NCBI GenBank assembly: GCA_028752905.1
Contig: JAQNBH010000014.1
Span: forward strand, 17,033,250-17,097,249
From: Cladorhizidae sp. MBARI D1340-BT2
Taxonomy: Eukaryota > Porifera > Demospongiae > Poecilosclerida > Cladorhizidae
DNA length: 64,000 nucleotides
Direction: 5' to 3'
Part shown: positions 23,063-32,388 of the stretch, in pieces
Numbering within the stretch: position 1 is the stretch's first letter
How the letters are laid out: each line of letters opens with the position of its first letter
Made by a program: the position numbers and the translations under genes
The notes under the pieces: generated by a model
What the model saw: only the letters and a program-made list of their open reading frames with translations
What the model was told of the DNA's origin: nothing
Database searches by the model: none

Positions 23063-25175
23063 CATAGGTTCTTAACCTGGGGTCCATCGATGGGATTTAG
23101 GGGGTCCATCGATGGGATTTAGGGGGTCCATGAACTAGGTACACAACATAACTAAAATATATAGATTTAATGCTCATAATTTGTGGCGGTGAAAAGCCCA
23201 GGAGTAAGAAATATCTAATTTCCATAAAGTGGTAACAAACTTTCTGAATAAGCATTTGTTTAAATATGGTGGTGACCAAACTTGCTAAATTGTCATGTGT
23301 CAGACATCACACTTGGGTTCATGTGTCTCATCACACTTCATTCAGGGTTCATTTACTGCAGCCCTGATCATGATTTACTGCACTTTCACTAGCTTTTTAT
23401 AGCAAGACTTCTAGCTCAGCTTGAACCCCAAAAAATGTCCAGGAAGTACTATGTAGTCTATGGTTTTACTTGCATCACTGAGCGTGATGGAAAACAAAAG
23501 CCACAGAGTTTCTTGTGTGGCAAAGTTCTTACCAATGGAAGCATGAAGCCAACAAAGTTGAAGGAGCGCCTCATGTCTGTACATCCTGAAAATGTATCAG
23601 AGAGTGCAGATATATTTCATGCAAAGAAGGCTTGATTTGAGAAGGCTGGGACTTTGCCAAATCTTGGATTTGCCCCAACGCAAAAGCATTGTCTTAAAGC
23701 TTCTTACAAGGTTGATTATCAAATTGCCAAAGAAAAGAAGCCGCACGAGATTTTAGTGAAGCCATGTGCACTGGATATGGTTGAGCTGGTTTGTGGGTTG
23801 GAGCAGAGCCGTTATGTTCATGCTGATGCCTTTAAAGAGGAATTCCTATTTTGTGAGCCACTATTGGAAACAACAAAATCCATTGACATATTTGATATGG
23901 TGAAAAGTTTCTTTGCCAAGCAAGGTTTTGACTGGAAGAAACATTTGGGTACTTTATGCACAGATGGAGCACCTGTAATGCTTGGTAACACATCTGGTTT
24001 GGCTCCATTAGTGAAGAAAGAGGCTCCTCACGTCATTCTCACTCACTGTTTTCTACATCGCCATGCACTGGCATAAAAAACTCTGCCAACAATCCTGAAA
24101 GAAGTATTATCCACTGCAGTGAAAGTTGTCAACTTCATCAGAGCCAGGGCTCTGAATCATTGTCTTTTCAAGATGTTTTGTCAAGAAATGGGAGCAGAAC
24201 ATGAAGTTCTTCTTTACCATACAGAAGTCCGCTGGCTTTCCAGAGGACAAATTTTAAAGCGTTTGATGGAACTTAGGGCAGAAGTTTAATTTTTTTTGGA
24301 AAGAAAAGAACGCCCCATTCTCTGAACAATTTGAAAGGGAGGAGTTCATATATGGCTTGGCTTATTTGGTTGGCCATATGAATGAGGTGTGTCTTTCGAT
24401 GCAAGGCCAAGCAGTCACCATTATGGATGCTGCTGAAACACTACAAGTCAAACTGCCACTTTGGAAGAGGAGACTGGAGGCACACAATTATTCCAATACT
24501 TGAGGAAGTGCTTCTGCCAAGTGGAGTAAAGAGAGAGAAAGCGCTGTCAGTTTCTCTGCATACAGAAATGTGCAGACACCTGGAAACCCTGCAGAACATT
24601 ACTTCTACTCAGATGACCTAAAAGTCGAGGCATGAATTTGTAATTCTTTCCTTGCTGACATTAATCAAATTAGTGATGCAGACCTTGCCAAAGATGATCT
24701 TATCGACTTGAGAACAAAAGAAATGATGAATTAGAAGTTGAAATTCTGGAGTTGTCATTGATAAGGCAACAGACATGTCATGTCTAACATACAATCGATT
24801 TCTACTTTTAGTCTTAATTGTAACAAGAGCTGATTCACAAAGATACGTGGTTGCAAATGGTATCAAAGCCCCCATAGCTCTCTATGCTAGGAGACGATAG
24901 CCTTGTGTTAAGGAGCACCAAAAATCTCCAAGGCATTTTGTGCTGAATTCAAACCGTATTAACAAACAGCAACAACCTTCTCATTGAAATGTATTTTAGA
25001 GCGGACATGAATTCTTTTTTTCCCTCTTTTATTCAGACCTAATATATATATATATGTTAAGGAAATTACCAATACCTTCTTTCCAAATTGTTTTTGCATT
25101 TTTCTGGGGAGGGGTCCGTAGCTTTTGCCAAACTACCAAAAGGGTCCGTGACTAAAAAAAGGTTAAGAATCCCTA
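23063..25175 (+). mobile_element. hAT DNA transposon with TIRs and 8-bp target duplication
   Basis: The left end CATAGGTTCTTAACC and the reverse complement of the right end TAGGGATTCTTAACC form an imperfect terminal inverted repeat. Both ends are flanked by the same 8 bases, GTATAGTG (23055-23062 and 25176-25183), the length expected for hAT insertion. The element is 2113 bp. Subterminal GGGTCCATCGATGG repeats and a matching GGGTCCGTG block occur near the two ends. The encoded transposase is broken. Confidence 0.92.
23435..24890 (+). pseudogene. BED-type hAT transposase, broken
   Basis: Begins with a BED-finger-like segment (FLCGKVLTNGSMKPTKLKER, then SVHPEN). The first Cys and one His expected in a BED finger appear to be replaced (Ser and Arg). 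It continues with VKPCALDMVELVCG, KSFFAKQGFDWKKHLGTLC, TDGAPVMLGNTSGLAPLVKK (about 23960-24020) and HCFLHRHALA. After a stop, TEVRWLSRGQILKRLMEL appears near 24225. In-frame stops at about 23633 and 24074 and later frameshifts show loss of function. The resemblance is to the SCAND3/FAM200/ZBED-type branch of animal hAT transposases. Confidence 0.8.
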
Positions 25176-25979
25176 GTATAGTGGTATCAGAGTCCAATAA
25201 TTACACTGAGCAACCTGTGCTGCTGCGTCAAAGATGTTCACCTAGGAGAATAGATGCACGTTTATTTGGTGAAACTTTCAGACTGCATTATTTTGAGGCA
25301 ATCGATAAATTGCTGTTGAAGAATTGAAGCGTACTTTGACCAAACCAGGGGGCTTACTAGCAACAGCATTGGAAAGAGGTGCTTCAAATGATTCTCATGA
25401 TTTTAGAAATGGTCTTCCAAATATTTATGATAAAGATGTAAACATGATCAGCTAATTATTTATCTACAAATGCTTCCAGATATGGTGAAAAAATAATTAT
25501 CAAAAACACTAAGATCAAAGAAGATCACTCATATCAGTACATACTTTATGTGAAATTACAGAGCAGCAGGAGGTCACGGAGCAAGAAAGCTGGATGTGTG
25601 CTAAGGAAGTAGACGAAGAGGAGAGCAAAGAGATAGAAGACTACATTCCTCTTCCAACCACTCTTCCACAGGATGTAGTAATCGCAGAACTAGAAAAACA
25701 AATACACATATATAGGCCCTTACCAGTAATCATTATATGAATTGTATATTATATTATGCCCAAGATGGAGCATCGCTCTTTCTTTTCAGGTCTTTCAATC
25801 TTTGCTTGTGCCTTTGAAATAGACCAAAAAAATAACATTAGGCATACCACTATAGCAACCTTTATGAAAGCCCAGCTAGATCAAGACTTGTAGCTAACTG
25901 TATTGGAGAATGCAGTAGCACTTACTATATTGGCCCATTTCAAAATGGCATTGACAGTTTCTTAGCTGCCCGAGTGATG

Positions 25980-26100
25980 TTTCATCCCAAAAGACTCCCA
26001 AGTTCATCCCAAAAGACTCCCAAATTCATCCGAAAAGACTCCCAAGTTCAACCCAAAAACTCCCAAGTTCATCCCAAAAAACCCCCAAGTTCCCCAGGAT
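25980..26100. repeat. Short tandem repeat, about 22-bp unit
   Basis: About five copies of TTCATCCCAAAAGACTCCCA. The reverse-complement array in the right arm (38380-38450) is shorter, with about three copies. Confidence 0.9.
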
Positions 26101-26689
26101 GGTCAAACCAGCAGATGGTAAAAATCAAACCTAGAAAGTGTGAAAACACGTTGAAATTAATTATGTTTGTGTGTTGTATGTATACATATCATAATAATTA
26201 TTATAGCTATTTCCCCCCTACATAGCTTGTGCACAATAGATCCTTTCACAGAGGGTTTAGTACTGGACTCCAAATCATCCAATGGATGTCCATGATTATC
26301 TGTTTCAGTCCCTTTAAGCAACCAACACTCCTCAGCACACACCATACTTATTAACAGAGACAGCCAAGGATATCAAAGCTAGCATAGCCTCGTTCAAAGA
26401 CTTGGAACGCTTGCAAAGGAGAACAGAACTAACCAAACACGTTATTAAAAACAACATTTAAAAAAATATACTAATTGCTTTTTAGTTGGCTATCTTTTTA
26501 TTGGAATATTACTCGGCAGAACCAACTGATCACTCGTTCAGCTTTAGAGCTGCTAAGCTGCCAATATGAGTTTTTATTGAGGTATGAACTGGGTTGGGGT
26601 GTGTGTCAGGGTTGGTGTGTGTGTCAAACCAAATAGCGAGTACTAGCATTACAATAACCTTCAACTTGAAATTGTATTCTCTCGCGAAG

Positions 26690-26765
26690 TTTCAACTAGA
26701 TGCTCTAGCCTTCATCAGGAATAATGTTTTGGCTAGATGCTCTAGCCTTCATCAGGAATAATGAT
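26690..26765. repeat. Two copies of a dispersed CTAGATGCTCTAG motif
   Basis: TAGATGCTCTAGCCTTCATC followed by AGGAATAATG occurs twice in tandem. The reverse-complement site in the right arm (37755-37820) has one full and one partial copy. The same core occurs at 40555-40600 and forms the array at 45950-46590. Confidence 0.85.
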
Positions 26766-26853
26766 ATATACATTTTTGGGGGAGATTCCAAAAAGGGAAT
26801 GTATGTCTTAATGGCGGGCACTACACAGGTTAAAGACAAAAATTATGCTTGTT

Positions 26854-28078
26854 CTAAACACCAATAGTCTTGTCGTCTTCATCAGAATCACTACGGCTGT
26901 CATCAGAAGGTGGAAGGTCAACTGTGAAGAAAAAACAACAAACAATTGGTGAAATGGCAAAACTTCCAAAATCCAACACACTTTCTCTCTGATGATCAAT
27001 AAGTTGTTTTTCTTGCTCCTTTTTCAGCCAATCTTTCTGACAAATAATGATTTCTGCTGCTGTTTTACACTTTGAATAATGACCAAGAAGATCCCTATGG
27101 GGGAAAGAAAGGAATAATAATTGACACATCTATATATTATGTCATGTGATACACATCAAAGCAACTAAACCTATTGAGAGATAGAAATCCATGGCCCCAT
27201 TTGAACGGCCTGAGAAGGCTACTTGCCAAATCGGAGAAACCTAGCAATGTGTCAATGAACAAAAGGTATATAGCTTAAGTAATTCAGTCTTAAATAATTC
27301 AGTCTTAAAAAACACAAATGTGCTAAGGATTATTGTACCGGTCAAGATCAAAGCAGCAGCTAGGGCTTCAACGCATGATAGCTTGCAAGGATGACCATAG
27401 TTGATGGGATTGGCTGCCACTAAAAATGGGAGGAGTCGTGGATGAGACCCCTTCATCTTGTAGAAAGGGGTGGATTCCAGTTTTGCCCATGAACAGTCTA
27501 TCACAGCGACACCTCTGGAGGCCACAATGTCTCGATCTTCATTCGAGAGACACTTTTCTCCAACGGGAGACAGGATGATGCCAGGAAATCTCTGGGAGAT
27601 TGGTAACTCTCTGATATAACCAAGACGGCTCAGCTTCTTTCCAGAACACTTCTTGGGATCACACTGTCCCAGATCCTAAGCATATTATCAGCTATCAGAC
27701 TATAAAATGTGAAAAATAAGTTTCCAGACTATTTAACATAATTTAGTCACCAGTGCATGCTATGATCCTTACCCACATTGCTAAGTCAATCCTGGCCTCA
27801 GAACTACCACTACAGATTCCTTCACTGCTGCTGGACGTTCCATCTTGCTTTTGCTTTTCTGTAGAACTATAAATAACAGTATGTAAGGCCAGAGTTTGAG
27901 CATAACCACTATGGACTGACGTGAATGTAGTAGCCTCAGACAATTCGGAATATCGTTTGCAGTGTCTATTCAGCTTTCCTCTCCTACAGCGTTTACCTCG
28001 AGACCCGCCACTGTGACCTATCGAGTCCTGACAAACTGCTAATTCCTCTTCATCTTTGCACTTGCTGAATTTCTGCAT
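26854..28078 (-). CDS. TSR3: 18S rRNA aminocarboxypropyltransferase TSR3, four exons
   Basis: TSR3 transfers an aminocarboxypropyl group from S-adenosylmethionine to a hypermodified pseudouridine of 18S rRNA in late small-subunit maturation. The exons are 28078-27773, 27675-27339, 27240-27171 and 27094-26854, with GT/AG introns of 97, 98 and 76 bp. They total 954 nt in one frame (317 residues). Conserved TSR3 blocks are present: [19 protein letters not shown] at the start of exon 2, then [56 protein letters not shown] and [13 protein letters not shown]. Exon 3 carries [12 protein letters not shown]. The C-terminus is acidic ([11 protein letters not shown]). A further short intron may end at TTCTTCACAG before LPPSDD, but the frame stays open either way. 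The N-terminal roughly 100 residues are poorly conserved. All exons are intact, so this copy is the likely functional one. Confidence 0.92.
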
Positions 28079-28381
28079 GCTCGTGTTGATAGCGTGGTTG
28101 CGGTGAATCCCTCGTGCAGGATGAAATGTTGTTGTCAGATTTAAGGCTTAGACTCTACATCTACGATTAGGGCTAACACTAAGGAGACGACTGGGATAGA
28201 CAACGACTGATGGCTACAAACGACCTTTTACCTATCTTTCAGATATGAATATTGGGGGGGGGGGGGGGGGGAGGGGTTCCACCTTCATATTTGCTTTTCA
28301 GCAACAGCTGCCAGTTAGTATTTTGTGCGGGGTGGGCACTAGGAAAACGCACTGTTGCGGCCAAGTACGTGAACTGTAGAA

Positions 28382-28474
28382 GGAATAACAAAACTTTCAT
28401 GCCGTAGGCATACTTTTTTAATTCAAGATTTCCCCCAAAACTGAACAAAACCATAAAGTAGTAATAAGTGTTTA
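28382..28474. other. Spacer between duplication arm and foldback-family repeat
   Basis: Unique AT-rich sequence immediately inside the left arm; no feature recognised. Confidence 0.5.
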
Positions 28475-28660
28475 AAAACTTGTGGTTACCACTTTATAGC
28501 TCCATAGATTCTGCAAGCTTCATGGTGTGGACTTGATATCTAGCTCAAAAGATAGGTCTCTCTGTGTGCTCTCTTTTGATGTTAAAACATTTCCCATAGT
28601 TAGCCAAGTTACTGGAGCTAAAGTGGGGATACCTCAAAACCTGAATGCCTGATTTTGGAA
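28475..28660 (+). repeat. Single arm of the foldback family
   Basis: Same roughly 185-bp sequence as the outer arms of the element at 345-1725, in plus orientation. It starts at TTGTGGTTACCACTTTATAG and ends near CTGAATGCCTGATTTTGG. Confidence 0.8.
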
Positions 28661-30020
28661 CATTTCCCTCCAGATTGCCAAGTGCTAGAGCGGAAATTCG
28701 CTGGAGAAAGTCCTACGCGATACAACCCATAGGTGAAGTGCGCGCGGTTGGAGATGAAACCGCGCCAATTGTGAAGCGAGAGATCGAGCAGATGCTGCGG
28801 ACTGTCTTGATTGAGCCTAGCACGAGTGCTTGGGCATCTCCTATTGTCGTCATGTGGCCTGGGTCACTTTATAGACTTGTGTTTTTTTTGTTTGTTTTTT
28901 CTATTTCGTCCCAGCTGGATAAGTAAATTAGATAGACTCTTGGACTGTGTGTTGACTACAGGACGCAGTCACCCGACCCATTCCCGTTGCCCCGCGGAAT
29001 CGACGAACTCACGACTAGCAGGAACCTCGTTATTCTCAATCTAACCAAGGGGTACTGGCAGGTGCCAGTAGACGAAAACTCCAGAGACAAGACAGCCTCC
29101 GTCACCCCCTATGCGAAGAAATGCTTCAAGGTTATGCCCTTCGGCCCCCTAGTGTTCGAATAATGATGAACTCCATCTTTGGAGATGTAACCAGTTTTGT
29201 TGCAGCCTACATGGACGACGTGGTCGTCTTCAGCTCCAACTGGCAGGACCACCTCCACCATCTCGACCAAGCCCTCACCAGAATAGGAGAGACTGGACTC
29301 ACCATTGAGCAAGCTAAGTGTTGCTCTGCAATGTTTGAAAGCCCCTATCTTGGCCACGTTGTAGGCATAGGCCAAGTCTGACCCGAACAAGCAAAGATCA
29401 CAGCTGTAAAAGAGTTTGCCACCACCAAGAAAAGGAAGGATGTATCAGCGTTCTTGTGGTTGGCCGGCTACTACAGGCACTTCATCCCCAATTTCGTTAC
29501 CATCGCGGCATTCCCTCACCAACCTCACCTGCAAAGAACTGCCAGACCGAGTAGATTGGCAGGAGTCTCATGACAGCATTCCAGGACCTGAAAGAAGCAC
29601 TGACTACTGGACCAGTCCTGCAGGGACCAGACTTCAACAATTTACCATCCAGACTGATGACTCAGATGTTGGAATTGGAGCTGTCCTCAGCCAGTTTGCA
29701 CTGGGAGACCGCCCTGTGGCATTTTTTCCAGGAAATTGCTTTCCCAGGAAAGGAACCTTGAGGTGGTTGAGAGGGAGTGCCTCGCCCCATCATTGGTGCA
29801 GTTCTGTTTACATAACTGGTGTACATTTTCCCATCACCACAGATGACAACTGGACCACATGATAGATAGAGGGGGTGCCTCACCCAATGGGCCCCGTTGC
29901 TCCAGCCCTTCAACTATGACATCCCCCACCACCGACCTGGCAAAGCAAATGCCAATGCCGATGGCGTGTCCAGGCAGGCCTGGGAGGATGACGCAACTAC
30001 ACTGTAGGGGAGGAAAGGGA
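28660..30020 (+). pseudogene. Ty3/gypsy pol relic without integrase
   Basis: In order and across frames: a segment before the RT with IEQMLRTVLIEPSTSAWASP (28780-28845), an interruption near 28850-28940, the RT active-site region AAYMDDVVVFSSNWQDHLHH (29200-29260), PYLGHVVG (29345), AFLWLAGYYRHFIPNF (about 29450), an RNase-H-type segment with TDDSDVGIGAVLSQ (about 29655-29700), and a tail corresponding to a HRPGKANANADG-type motif near 29930. Stops and frameshifts are frequent. No integrase sequence follows; the coding remnant runs into a purine-rich AGGAAAGGGAGTG that resembles a polypurine tract. Confidence 0.75.
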
Positions 30021-30021
30021 G

Positions 30022-30335
30022 TGTTAGGGATTTTCTACCTGAAAGTACAAGATATCAAGATGCAGGCACACCCTTTAAACACTTATAAAGTAAATACTTA
30101 GAAAATCGAACAATTTAGTTCTCTAATTGGCCCAAACATCATGTGGAGTGCATGCATGTTACCAAGTATGGTCAACTAAGTTCACAGCTGGTAGCCTATT
30201 TAAGGGAGCCAGTTGCTGAGCTGAGGTGCAGTATATGTAAGTGTGTGAAGATTGGTCATAAAAGCTTTCCCCTACTTGATACAAGTCCTGGTAGGATTAC
30301 TTGGTGTGGCATAGACCAACCATAATCCTCCACAC
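30022..30335 (+). other. Possible 3' LTR of the gypsy relic
   Basis: Starts TGTTAGGG directly after a polypurine-like AGGAAAGGGAG and could end at TCCTCCACA (about 30335), giving TG...CA ends. No second copy was found in the window, so this remains tentative. Confidence 0.35.
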
Positions 30336-30339
30336 TGCA

Positions 30340-30644
30340 GCATGTCTGTTCATCATCATTTTACTAGCAGAAGACTCAAAACTGTCCCATGCATTGCTAC
30401 GACTAACCTAACTTAATTTAAGATGGAAGGGAGAGTAGGCCTAATGTTGGGTAGATGAGTAGCAGGGGTGAAGGAAGAGGTATTGGATAGGGTAGTCAGA
30501 ATTGTAATGGTAAATGTGCTCAAATGGTGGGAGAAGAGCACCTAGGGTCCTATATTTTTGGCACCCCCCATCCTCCCCACCTCTCGTCAACCCCAAACAA
30601 ACTTCTTCTAATTCACAAAACTCCTTATTAATCATTATTATGCT
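30340..30644. other. No recognised feature
   Basis: No gene signal I can support. Confidence 0.4.
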
Positions 30645-31494
30645 GTAGTTATAATTTTATTTTTTATTTTATTATTATTATTACACATAATTATGATACA
30701 CATAACATAATATGATACACATGATAAACAGGCAATATCAGAGTCCATTCACACCTAATTAAGTATAATATATAATAAGTAGTCGGACGTTTCCTGCACC
30801 CGAGATGTTCCCAGCACAGCAGCAGCATTTCCATGCTGTATTGCTACTGACAACCGTTGGAGCAAGTACAAATGGGCCTTAGCCTCCAGTCTCCTCCTTA
30901 ATTTTCCTGCCCAACTTCTTAATAAAGGACATGGCCTCATCACCAAATACACCTGTGGTCTCGAAGCCCAGAGGAACGAAATAGTGGGTGTCTCTTATTG
31001 AACGATACTTTTGTTTCTTCAGGAATTCAGCTCTGTTAGCAACCGTTCCAGGATCTCCAGACCTCAAATCCGCGTAAGAGGGAGCAAACATGTCTGAACA
31101 TGTGGCATCCCAAACCAGAACCTTCCCATTCCTCCAAGGCACAACTGTGGGACTGTCAGGATGTTTACCATCATCACGATCCAAGCCTACTGGTTCCAGG
31201 TAAGAGGGGATTTTGGCAGAACATAGAGATCTTTGGATCACTTGATTAATAGCAGCGTGTCGAGAGTGGCGGCCCTGACTCTTTCTGCAATTGAGTCCAT
31301 GAGTACCCTGCTGGTCAACTGGAGCTCCACACTGAAGACACTGGTGAGGACTACAAAGCGGTACACCAAGACGAAGACCTGTGGCAACACGGATCACATC
31401 GTCATCCATCCTCAAACCAACTGCAGACATAGGGAGGGCATGGAGCCAGGCACCTTCTTCACTCTTGGTAGCAGCTCTAACACGAACACGTGCA
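30645..31494 (-). pseudogene. Relic B of the reverse-transcriptase family, 3' part
   Basis: The minus strand reads the C-terminal module: WLHALPMSAVGLRMDDD, CLQCGAPVDQQGTHGLNC (C-x2-C...H-x3-C), RHAAINQVIQRSL, KHPDSP...NGKVLVWDATCSD, YFVPLGFETTGVFG and, in the next frame, LQRLSVAIQHGNAAAVLG. An AT-rich tail with ATT/AAT repeats follows (about 30645-30720), as expected at the 3' end of a non-LTR element. The 5' part of the same copy continues at 35773-36158 beyond an inserted Ty3/gypsy element. Against relic A, this copy keeps the full zinc-knuckle-like cysteines but has His in place of Arg before PD. Confidence 0.8.
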
Positions 31495-31498
31495 GTAT
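31495..31498. other. Target-site duplication of the Ty3/gypsy element, left
   Basis: GTAT immediately before the 5' LTR, repeated at 35769-35772 immediately after the 3' LTR. Confidence 0.85.
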
Positions 31499-31637
31499 TG
31501 TGGCGTTCACATTTCTACCGCACACGATCATCACCTGCAAACATTTGAACACTTATTAATAAGTACGAATATATACGTATGTCGACCTTTTACCTGTTAA
31601 GAGAGTTTTTGATTAAGTAGTTGAAAAGACTCCTACA
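31499..31637 (+). repeat. 5' LTR (139 bp)
   Basis: Begins TGTGGCGTTCACATTTCTAC and ends AAAAGACTCCTACA. It matches 35630-35768 with three differences, all within the first 80 bases. Confidence 0.97.
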
Positions 31638-31638
31638 G

Positions 31639-31656
31639 TGGTGACCACCGACGAGC
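31639..31656 (+). promoter_or_regulatory. Primer-binding site
   Basis: TGGTGACCACCGACGAG starts one base after the LTR. The leading TGG pairs with the CCA end of a tRNA; which tRNA cannot be told from the window. Confidence 0.7.
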
Positions 31657-31686
31657 TCGAACCGTCGTTTTGAGCACGAACACGCC

Positions 31687-32388
31687 ATGGCCGAGGTCAA
31701 CGCCGTCGCCCTTAAGCTGCCGAGCTTCTGGACCGCTGACCCTGAAATGTGGTTCGCCCATGTCCAAGGGCAGTTCAACTCGAGGGCCCCACCCATCACC
31801 CTGGACGCCACCAAGTACGGCTACCTGGTGTCGGCACTCGACCAGCAAGTCATCCACCGGCTGCGCAGGAAGATCCTCGACGCGCCGGGCGAGGGCAAGT
31901 ATGACCACCTGAAGGCCGCCTTGCTCAAGGCCTATGGCCTCACAGAGGAGCAGAAGGCCTTCAAACTGGCTGGCATCACCTCCCTTGCCACGGGCATGAA
32001 GCCCACCGCCCTCCTCGACGAGATGGAGGGGCTGGCAGAGGATTCGTCATCAAAGGCTTTTGCGCTACACTTCCGCAGGGCCATGCCACCGGAAGTGACA
32101 AAGAGTTTGGCCGGCCGGGATTTCCCGCCCATATCTGACCTCGCCACCGCCGCTGACTGGGTCATCGAGGACCTCGCCCTCCTCCAGCCAACGGATGGAG
32201 CCATCATGGCCGCAGTGGACACAAAGGGCCGCAGATCCACACGTACTTCTCGCCCTGTCACCGACGACAGCAAGGATACGCCCTACTGCTTCTACCACAC
32301 CAAGTTCCAGCAGCAGGCCAGGAACTGCCGGGGCACCTGCCAGTGGGCCCACGACCACTCGGGAAACGCCGATGCCGGCCGCCAGTAG
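31687..32388 (+). CDS. gag: Ty3/gypsy Gag
   Basis: A 233-codon open frame beginning [15 protein letters not shown]. It has the capsid-like segment typical of the short Gag proteins of invertebrate gypsy elements: [26 protein letters not shown] and [16 protein letters not shown] terminal zinc motif has CFYH, then NCRGTCQW near residues 201-219. Gag would assemble the particle and bind element RNA. The ORF is intact. It overlaps the start of pol (from 32343) by 46 bases in the minus-one frame, which is compatible with frameshift expression of pol, although no obvious slippery heptamer was identified. Confidence 0.88.
   Translation: MAEVNAVALKLPSFWTADPEMWFAHVQGQFNSRAPPITLDATKYGYLVSALDQQVIHRLRRKILDAPGEGKYDHLKAALLKAYGLTEEQKAFKLAGITSLATGMKPTALLDEMEGLAEDSSSKAFALHFRRAMPPEVTKSLAGRDFPPISDLATAADWVIEDLALLQPTDGAIMAAVDTKGRRSTRTSRPVTDDSKDTPYCFYHTKFQQQARNCRGTCQWAHDHSGNADAGRQ

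Larger units (their letters stand above)
22170..25345 (+). pseudogene. DUF4371/ZMYM1-like transposase relic, split by a hAT insertion
   Basis: The left part (22170-23054) contains QGQALRGDDEVEDYVMQL in one frame and MADEAMDVSNKEQLCI (the usual acidic MADE block) with FIHVPETD-like and STLATLIKDGLTGYH sequences in the next. The right part (25184-25345) contains NNYTEQPVLLRQRC and FEAIDKLLLKN, which belong near the C-terminus of the same protein type. A hAT element with an 8-bp target duplication sits between them. Multiple stops and frameshifts show it is dead. The right part is repeated on the minus strand at about 39165-39297, without the insertion. Confidence 0.75.
25178..28381. repeat. Left arm of a large inverted duplication
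   Basis: This stretch recurs in reverse complement at 36159-39297. Homology starts next to the hAT target duplication (TATAGTGGTATCAGAG) and stops at the inner end near TTCTACAGTTCACG (reverse complement). The arms share the TSR3 gene, a short repeat array, a poly-G/poly-C tract and a fragment of DUF4371 relic. They differ by many substitutions and indels, so they are not being kept identical. Confidence 0.93.
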
